From contig MU008165.1 of the NCBI GenBank assembly GCA_010909165.1, positions 868,001-932,000 on the forward strand: a DNA stretch of 64,000 nucleotides, in the 5' to 3' direction. The stretch comes from Anthoceros angustus. Lineage: Eukaryota > Streptophyta > Anthocerotopsida > Anthocerotales > Anthocerotaceae. The notes beneath the pieces are model-generated. The model saw only the letters and a list, made by a program, of their open reading frames with translations, was not told the origin of the DNA and did no database searches. Positions within the stretch are counted from its first letter, which is position 1; the number at the start of each line of letters is the position of its first letter. The position numbers were made by a program, and so were the translations under genes. Shown here piece by piece: positions 57,767 to 64,000 of the stretch.

Positions 57767-59280
57767 AAACCCTGATTTCTGCTGGCTCTAAGCGGGCTGC
57801 TCAACGTGCTTGTGGGACGACCACACCAAGGGTGTGCGAATGTTTTGAATCATGAGCCGGAGCAAGGCTGAACGTGGCCTGAGGCGGAGTGTGAAGATGG
57901 CGGCGTGCGAGAAGGAAAATTGGCATTTAGGGCTGGAAACGGCTATTGTTGAAGTCCCACCTGCAGCCGTCACGAGAGAACTCCTACTGTGGCAATGGAC
58001 ACCGTTGCGAAAAGCCATCACACAAGAAAAGGGGGCGGCTGTGGTAGGCTTTAGCACAGGCCTTGATGAACCTGGAGAAATCCTTGCCCATGGCCCCGTG
58101 AGTCTCGATGGCAAGGGGGATGAAGGCGTGGCCCTTCTTGCATGGGCGAGTACTTGTGAACGTTCGTTGTCGCGCATCTCTCCGCCACCCAACCTGGAGG
58201 GTTGATGATGACGTGCTTGCAGACGGTGTCCCGGGCAAGGTCTGTTACGGCCACATCCTGCGACGGTCCCCCTCGGCCGAGAACATGGCGTCGCGGACGG
58301 GCGTGATGCGTAGCAATGCGCTGCCCGCCCGGTGGAGCGAGGGCTACGGCGAGTCTAAAGAGAGCAGGCCAAAGGTTGGACCAAACCCAGGCGGAACCTC
58401 ATCGCGGTAGAAAAAGAAGCCGGTGCGACTAGAAATACCTTGATGCAAGGTCGGGCTAGAAGCCATGAACCTGCTCCCTTCCCCGAGCAAGAGCGGAGGC
58501 GAGCTCGAGCTGGTCAAGGAATGGAGGAATCGAGGAGCAAAGCCAGCTGCACGTGCCCATACTTCTTCTCATGGAGGGAGGCCAAAAGCCCCACGCAGCC
58601 CGTCCATGAGAGCGAGGGCAGATGCGGCATGACCGCCTAGCCTCGGAGGATAGGACACCCCTAGCCAATCTTGGGACAAGCATGCAGGGAAGGCGCCTCC
58701 TCGGCCTTGGGGGCGAAGGCCTTGAAGATGCGGTAATCCCTGTGGATTAGGAAATGGGAGGCCTAGATGCGGGTTGAGAGGACCAAGCTCAAGCGTCGTG
58801 CGGATGCCTTGCAGGCGCACTCTAAGGGCCGCTCTTGGTAGGTAAGCAATTGCATTCATGTGAGCACTTCCTCAACGGACAACCAAGCAAAACAAGTCTA
58901 ATATGCAAATACCAATTTGTAACACTAGGAGAGAGTAGCTTGCGTTGTGGTTTTCCTCCCACACTCTCCCACGAGAACAACACGCAAATTGGCACATGGC
59001 TCTCGGAGTGATAGCTTTGGCCTCCTCACAACTCTCTTGCATTGCATATGTAGAGGACAAGTTATGATGTGAGCTTGTCCTTTGTGAAAGGGTCCATATA
59101 GATATACTAGCCCTTGGCATTGGCATATTCCTAAGATATCCTATTGGCAGACGTACAGGAAATATCCAAAGAATACACCATAATATGCAAGGAATATGCT
59201 AAAGCATATAACTTGTGTTTATCCACTTAGTTATTGCTAACCGTGTTTAATTAACGATGTCGATGCTTAATTAACATAAC
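57767..59280 (+). repeat. U8 spacer module A (after transposon insertion)
   Basis: Continues as AAACCCTGATTTCTGC, the rest of the interrupted module. It is one of the fullest copies. The donor-like GGTAGGTAAGCAATTGC is at about 58837 and TCCATATAGATATAC at about 59092. Contains the 117-aa frame described separately. Confidence 0.75.
57852..58205 (+). CDS. Conserved module-A open frame, 117 aa, unknown function
   Basis: Frame opening MSRSKAERGLRRSVKMAACE and containing KENWHLGLETAIVEVPP, ITQEKGAAVVGFSTGLDEPG and EILAHGPVSLDGKGDEG, with a stop right after SPPPNLEG. The same DNA is present in every unit, and parts of the frame are open at 62795-63106 (U9), 16207-16602 (U4) and 2227-2433 (U1). 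I do not recognise the protein. It may be an exon of a second, unrecognised gene in each unit, or simply a stretch without stops. No conserved start context or signal peptide is evident. Confidence 0.25.
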   Translation: MSRSKAERGLRRSVKMAACEKENWHLGLETAIVEVPPAAVTRELLLWQWTPLRKAITQEKGAAVVGFSTGLDEPGEILAHGPVSLDGKGDEGVALLAWASTCERSLSRISPPPNLEG

Positions 59281-59450
59281 CACTTCATATTAATTAATTA
59301 ATACTAATTACTTACTTAATGATAAGTCATTAGATTAATTAATGCTAGATATAAATGAATTTAACCACTTATATTAATTAATTAATACTAATTACTTACT
59401 TAATGATAAGTCATTAGATTAATTAATGCTAGATATAAATGAATTTAACA
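59281..59450. repeat. U8 AT-rich minisatellite, only 2 copies
   Basis: Two copies of the 84-bp unit rather than three; otherwise identical arrangement. Confidence 0.92.
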
Positions 59451-59569
59451 TAAATCAGCACTATCTCTTTCTAAAATAGATGCCAATATACCAATCGACA
59501 CAGTAGTTGAAAATTTACCAATTTACTAGTTGCCAATATGAAGCTCGTAGTTTCTCATGGGGTATAAAT
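59451..59569 (+). promoter_or_regulatory. U9 kinase promoter with TATA box
   Basis: TATAAAT at 59563-59569 in CATGGGGTATAAATGGCGAG; TTGCCAATATGAAG upstream. This promoter drives the least damaged kinase copy. Confidence 0.62.
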
Positions 59570-61567
59570 GGCGAGACTTAAATCGAAAGCTGCTCTCGGA
59601 CTCGAACTTGAAATCTTGTTATCCATTCTTCTTGCATGTAACTTTTCATAATTCTATGATCTACGGTTGTTAAGGTTTGTTCAATGAAGATTGATGTTCT
59701 CCTTACGGAGGGATGAGTTTATGCATGTATATTCCTATGTGTGCTAACGAATTCATTCTCTCTACTTGTTCTCTGAGTTTCCTAGAGGGCACGTAAATTA
59801 CCCAAAGGCGAGACCTAAACCGAAAGATTTCCTCCGCCATGAACTTAAAAATCTCACATTCTTGCAAATATCTTTTAATAATCGTGTGATCTACTGATTT
59901 GTTAAGGTATGTTCCATGAAGATTCATGTTCTCCTTTATAGAGGATGGGTGTATGCATGTGTATTCGGCGCGTGTTAAAATTCATTCTTTCTACTTGTTC
60001 CCTGGTTTTCCCTAGAGGGCACGTAAATTACCCAAAGGCGAGACCTAAACCGAAAGATTTCCTCCGCACCATGAACTTAAAAATCTCACATTCTTGCAAA
60101 TATCTTTTAATAATCGTGTGATTTACGGTTGTTAAGGTTTGTTCAATGAAGATTCATGTTCTCCTTTACGGAGGGATGAGTTTATGCATGTATGTTCCTA
60201 TGTGTGCTAACGAACTCATTCTCTCTACTTGTTCTCTACAGGTTTCCCTAGAGGGCACGTAAATTACCCAAAGAGCGAGACCTAAACCGAAAGATTCCTC
60301 CGCCATGAACTTAAAAATCTCACATTCTTGCAAATATCTTTTAATAATCGTGTGATCTACTATTAAGGTATGTTCCATGAAGATTCATGTTCGAATCCCG
60401 ACCAACTTCAAATCTTGTTATCCATTCTTCTTGCATGTAACTTTTCATAATTCTATGATCTACGGTTGTTAAGGTTTGTTCAATGAAGATTGATGTTCTC
60501 CTTTACGAGGGATGAGTTTATGCATGTATATTCCTATGTGTGCTAACGAATTCATTCTCTCTACTTGTTCTCTGTTTCCTAGAGGGCACGTAAATTACCC
60601 AAAGGAGACCTAAACCGAAAGATTTCCTCCGCGCCATGAACTTAAAAATCTCACATTCTTGCAAATATCTTTTAATAATCGTGTGATCTACTGTTAAGGT
60701 ATGTTCCATGAAGATTCATGTTCTCCTTTATAGAGGGATGGGTGTATGCATGTGTATTCCTGTTAAGTCTAATTCATTCTTTCTACTTGTTCCCTCTGTT
60801 GTTCCCTAGAGGGCACGTAAATTACCCAAAGGCGAGACCTAAACCGAAAGATTTCCTCCGCACCATGAACTTAAAAATCTCACATTCTTGCAAATATCTT
60901 TTAATAATCGTGTGATCTACGGTTGTTAAGGTTTGTTCAATGAAGATTCATGTTCTCCTTTACGGAGGGATGAGTTTATGCATGTATGTTCTATGTGTGC
61001 TAACGAATTCATTCTCTACTTGTTCTCTGCAGTTTCCCTAGAGGGCACGTAAATTACCCAAAGGCGAGACCTAAACCGAAAGATTCCTCCGCACCATGAA
61101 CTTAAAAATCTCACATTCTTGCAAATATCTTTTAATAATCGTGATCTACTGTTGTTAAGGTATGTTCCATGAAGATTCATGTTCTCCTTTATAGAGGGAT
61201 GGGTGTATGCATGTGTATTCTGCGTGTTAACGAATTCATTCTTTCTACTTGTTCTCGGTTTCCCTAGAGGGCACGTAAATTACCCAAAGGCGAGACCTAA
61301 ACCGAAAGATTTCCTCCGCACCATGAACTTAAAAATCTCACATTCTTGCAAATATCTTTTAATAATCGTGTGATCTACTGTTAAGGTTTGTTCAATGAAG
61401 ATTCATGTTCTCCTTTATAGAGGGATGAGTTTATGCATGTATGTTCTATGTGTGCTAACGAATTCATTCTCTCTACTTGTTCCCTCAGTTTCCCTAGAGG
61501 GCACGAAATTACCCAAAGGCGGGACCTAAACCGAAAGAAATACTCCTATTTATCAATCTTTAAAATT
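59570..61567 (+). repeat. U9 exon 1 plus 9 donor-bearing repeats, recombinant array
   Basis: Donors near 59672, 59907, 60138, 60368, 60473, 60700, 60932, 61163 and 61387. The fourth repeat is cut at GATTCATGTTC (60391) and fused to exon-1-derived GAATCCCGACCAACTTC, the same type of junction as in U7. The beta-type intron near 61020 ends TTCTCTGCAG/TTTCCC, a consensus acceptor. Confidence 0.8.
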
Positions 61568-62390
61568 ATGGAGTCCACAATGAAAATTGAAGTGAGAATG
61601 TTTGAAGAAAGATACATATGTGGAAAATGTATCTGAAGGAGGTTTTTCCAAAGTCTATGAATGCTATGACAAATATGGAAAGATATTTGCCTGCAAAATT
61701 ATGAAAAATCTAAAGACATAAATGATGCAATATGTAGAGATCAACACTCTTGATCTCTTCCAAAATATTCTCATATTATTAACACAAAAGTGTTCATGAG
61801 GATATTGAACATATTTATATTGTGATGGAGCTATGTACCAATGGTACACTAAAGGATGAACTAAAAAGGGGAGCTTATTGTGAAGAGGATGCAAAAATAC
61901 TTATGTTTAACCTAATGGAGGCAATCAATTTTGCCACGGGCATAATGTTATGCATCGCGATTTGAAACCGGCTAATATACTATTACTTAGCCGTCTCAAA
62001 GTCATACTAGCAGACTTTGGTTTGTCTGTTCCATGTCTCCAAAACGAACATGAATTATTGTACAGGGGAGCTGCAGGAACCCCATGTTACATGGCTCCGG
62101 AGGTATTGGAGTCGGAAGACGATGTAAACATAAGCTATACTTCAAAAGCCGATATTTGGAGCGCAGGAGTCATTTTGTATGAAGTTTTAACCGGAAATCG
62201 TCCTTATATAGGATATGAGTTCGACGCCGAAAAAGAAGAATGGATAACTCAATTGGACCTAGATGAGTGGCCCAACATCTCACACGAAGTGAAAGATCTA
62301 CTACACTCAATGTTACATTTAGAACAAGAGTGTAGACCGGATGCGCAAGTTCTAAACCATTCTTGGTTTTGCTCGCTATCTTATATATGA
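61568..62390 (+). pseudogene. Kinase copy K9, CDPK-like Ser/Thr kinase, best-preserved C-lobe
   Basis: ATG at 61568, TGA at 62388-62390. A 146-codon frame from 61950 is intact to the end: MHRDLKPANILLLSRLKVIL, ADFGLSVPCLQN, the activation-loop end GAAGTPCYMAPEVLE, NISYTSKADIWSAGVILYEV, LTGNRPYIGYEF, then WPNISHEVKDLLHSML and PDAQVLNHSWF. All catalytic-loop, DFG, APE and C-lobe features are present, with no calmodulin-like EF-hand tail. The HSWF ending and WPNIS-KDLL pattern place it nearest CDPK/PEPRK-type CAMK kinases. The N-lobe has small losses (ATCTGAAGG for ATCGGTGAAGG, AATATGGAAAG for AATATACGGGAAAG, GAGATC for GAGAGATC, four-A run). If these are sequencing errors this is an intact gene. 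Confidence 0.85.
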
Positions 62391-64000
62391 AAGATAGTAA
62401 TTTTATTATATAAGAACTTTTATTTGTATTATATATTTTTAATATAATGATTTTTATTTTAACTTTATTCATAATTTCATTAAACCACTCTTGGCCTCTT
62501 TCTTGTGAGAAAGTCTTCAAGCCATGCAAGCGGCATGAAAATTGATGTAGTGAAGAGATTGGAGTATATCGCTATGTGTTTAGCCGTGAGTCTTTTGGTC
62601 ATTGTCATAGCATGGCATAATAGCATCGGACAATTTCTTCTTCTATAGCTACATATTATAGTTACTAAATCGCATGTTAGAATCTTGACGGGTTCGCAAA
62701 CCCCGATTCTGCGGCTCTAAGCGGGCTCAACGTGCTTGGGACGACCACACCAAGGGTGTGCGAATGTTTTGAATCATGAGCCGAGCAAGGTAACGTGGCC
62801 GAGGCGGAGTGTGAAGATGGCGGCGTAGAAGGAAAATTGGCATTTATGGAAACGGCTATTGTTGAAGTCCCACCTTGCAGCCACGAGAGAACTCCTGCAC
62901 AGGCAATGGACACCCGTTACGAAAAGCCATCACACAAGAAAGGGGTGGTAGGCTTTAGCACAGCCTTGATGAACTGGAGAAATCCTTGCCCATGGCCCCG
63001 TGAGTCTCGATGGCAAGGGGATGAAGGCGTGGCCCTTCTTGCATGGGCGAGTACTTGTGAACGCTCGTTGTCGCGCATCTCTCCGCCACCCAACCCGGAG
63101 GGTTGATGATGGCGTGCTTGCGGTGTCCCGCAAGGTCATTGTAGCCACATCCACACCGAAACGGTCCCCTCGGCCGAGAACATGGCGTCGCGGACGGCGT
63201 GATGCGTAGCAATGCGCTGCCCGCCACCGGAGAGCGAGGGCTACGGCGAGTCTAAAGAGAGCGCCAAAGGTTGGACCAAACCAAAGTGAACCTCATCGGT
63301 AGAAAAGAAGCCGGTGCGACTAAAATACCTTGATGCAAGGTCGGGCTAGAAGCCATGAACTGCTCCTTCCCGAGCAAGAGCGGAGGCGAGCTCGAGTGGT
63401 CAAGGAATGGAGGAATCGAGGAGCAAAGCCCGCGTGCCCATACAAGTTTCTTCTCATGGAGGGAGGCCAAAGCCCCACGCCGTCCAGAGAACGAGGACGA
63501 ATGCGGCATGACCGCCTAGCCTCAGAGGATAGGACACCCCTAGCCAATCTTAAGGACAAGCATGCAGGAAGGCGCCTCCTCGGCCGAGACGAAGGCCTTG
63601 AAGATGCGGTAATCCCTGGGGATTAGGAAATGGGAGGCCTAGATGCGGGTTGAGAGGACCAAGCTCAAGCGTCAGGCCATGCTCAGGCGACTCTAAGGGC
63701 CGCTCTTGAGGTAAGCAATTGCATTCATGTGAGCACTTCCTCAACGGACAACCAAGCAAAACAAGTCTAATATGCAAATACCAATTTGTAACACTAGGAG
63801 AGAGTAGCTTGCGTTGTGGTTTTCCTCCCACACTCTCCCCACGAACAACACGCAAATTCGCACATGGCTCTGAGTGATAGCTTTGGCCTCCTCACAACTC
63901 TCTTGCATTGCATATGTAGAGGACAAGTTATGATGTGAGCTTGTCCTTTGTGAAAGGGTCTATATATCTAGGCCTTGGCATTGGCATATTCCTAAGATAT
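62391..64000 (+). repeat. U9 kinase 3' flank and module A, cut by the window end
   Basis: Flank to 62693, then module A from GGGTTCGCAAACCCCGATTC. It contains GGTAAGCAATTGC at about 63710 and ends in TCTATATATCTAGGCC and CCTAAGATAT at the window edge. The tandem array therefore continues beyond 64000. Confidence 0.75.

Noticed and set aside
62391-62700. EF-hand or regulatory tail after the kinase
   Set aside because: The family stop follows HSWF...SYI directly and the downstream sequence is AT-rich non-coding in all units.

Overview
The window looks like repetitive nuclear DNA of a green plant (streptophyte). The supporting evidence is a CDPK-like serine/threonine kinase family, a plant-type Ty1/copia element primed by tRNA-Met, a CACTA transposon with a Tnp2-type transposase, compact introns with GT donors, CTAAC branch sites and pyrimidine-CAG acceptors, and a TATAAAT promoter. 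I cannot name the species. A non-seed plant is possible. No bacterial operon, rRNA, tRNA or CRISPR array is visible.

The backbone is a tandem array of nine head-to-tail units (U1-U9) of about 3.5-5.4 kb when free of insertions. Each unit reads: TATA promoter and exon 1; a chain of roughly 230-bp exon-intron duplications (3 to 11 per unit); a terminal exon carrying a small kinase (about 275 residues); an AT-rich 3' flank; a roughly 1.4-kb GC-richer spacer (module A) of unknown role; and an AT-rich 84-bp minisatellite, usually three copies. Kinase copies start at 889, 5281, 8830 (a chain of four partial or whole copies), 14871, 29251, 34903, 38600 and 61568. In U5 the kinase is missing. Copies differ mostly by 1-6 base indels at CG or CTG/CAG-type sites and in homopolymers. 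Every copy is therefore formally frameshifted, and much of this may be long-read consensus error.

Four mobile elements interrupt the array. (1) 18417-27212: an unclassified, possibly gag-bearing retroelement that replaced the U5 kinase. (2) Nested in it, 20341-25360: a minus-strand Ty1/copia element with 240-254 bp LTRs. (3) 38815-47229: a CACTA element with 16-bp perfect ends and a CAT target duplication, splitting the U8 kinase. (4) 48160-57766: a 9.6-kb element with 34-bp perfect terminal inverted repeats and an AAAC duplication, sitting at the start of U8 module A. On its minus strand it encodes a Sola/DUF7869-type transposase. On its plus strand it encodes a protein whose C-terminal half looks like a beta-class N4-cytosine/N6-adenine DNA methyltransferase.

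The most unusual content is this last element. It pairs a transposase with a divergently transcribed methyltransferase-like gene, and its introns and flanks carry a perfect 22-bp GC palindrome that has expanded into minisatellites. The second notable feature is the serial exon-intron duplication ahead of each kinase.
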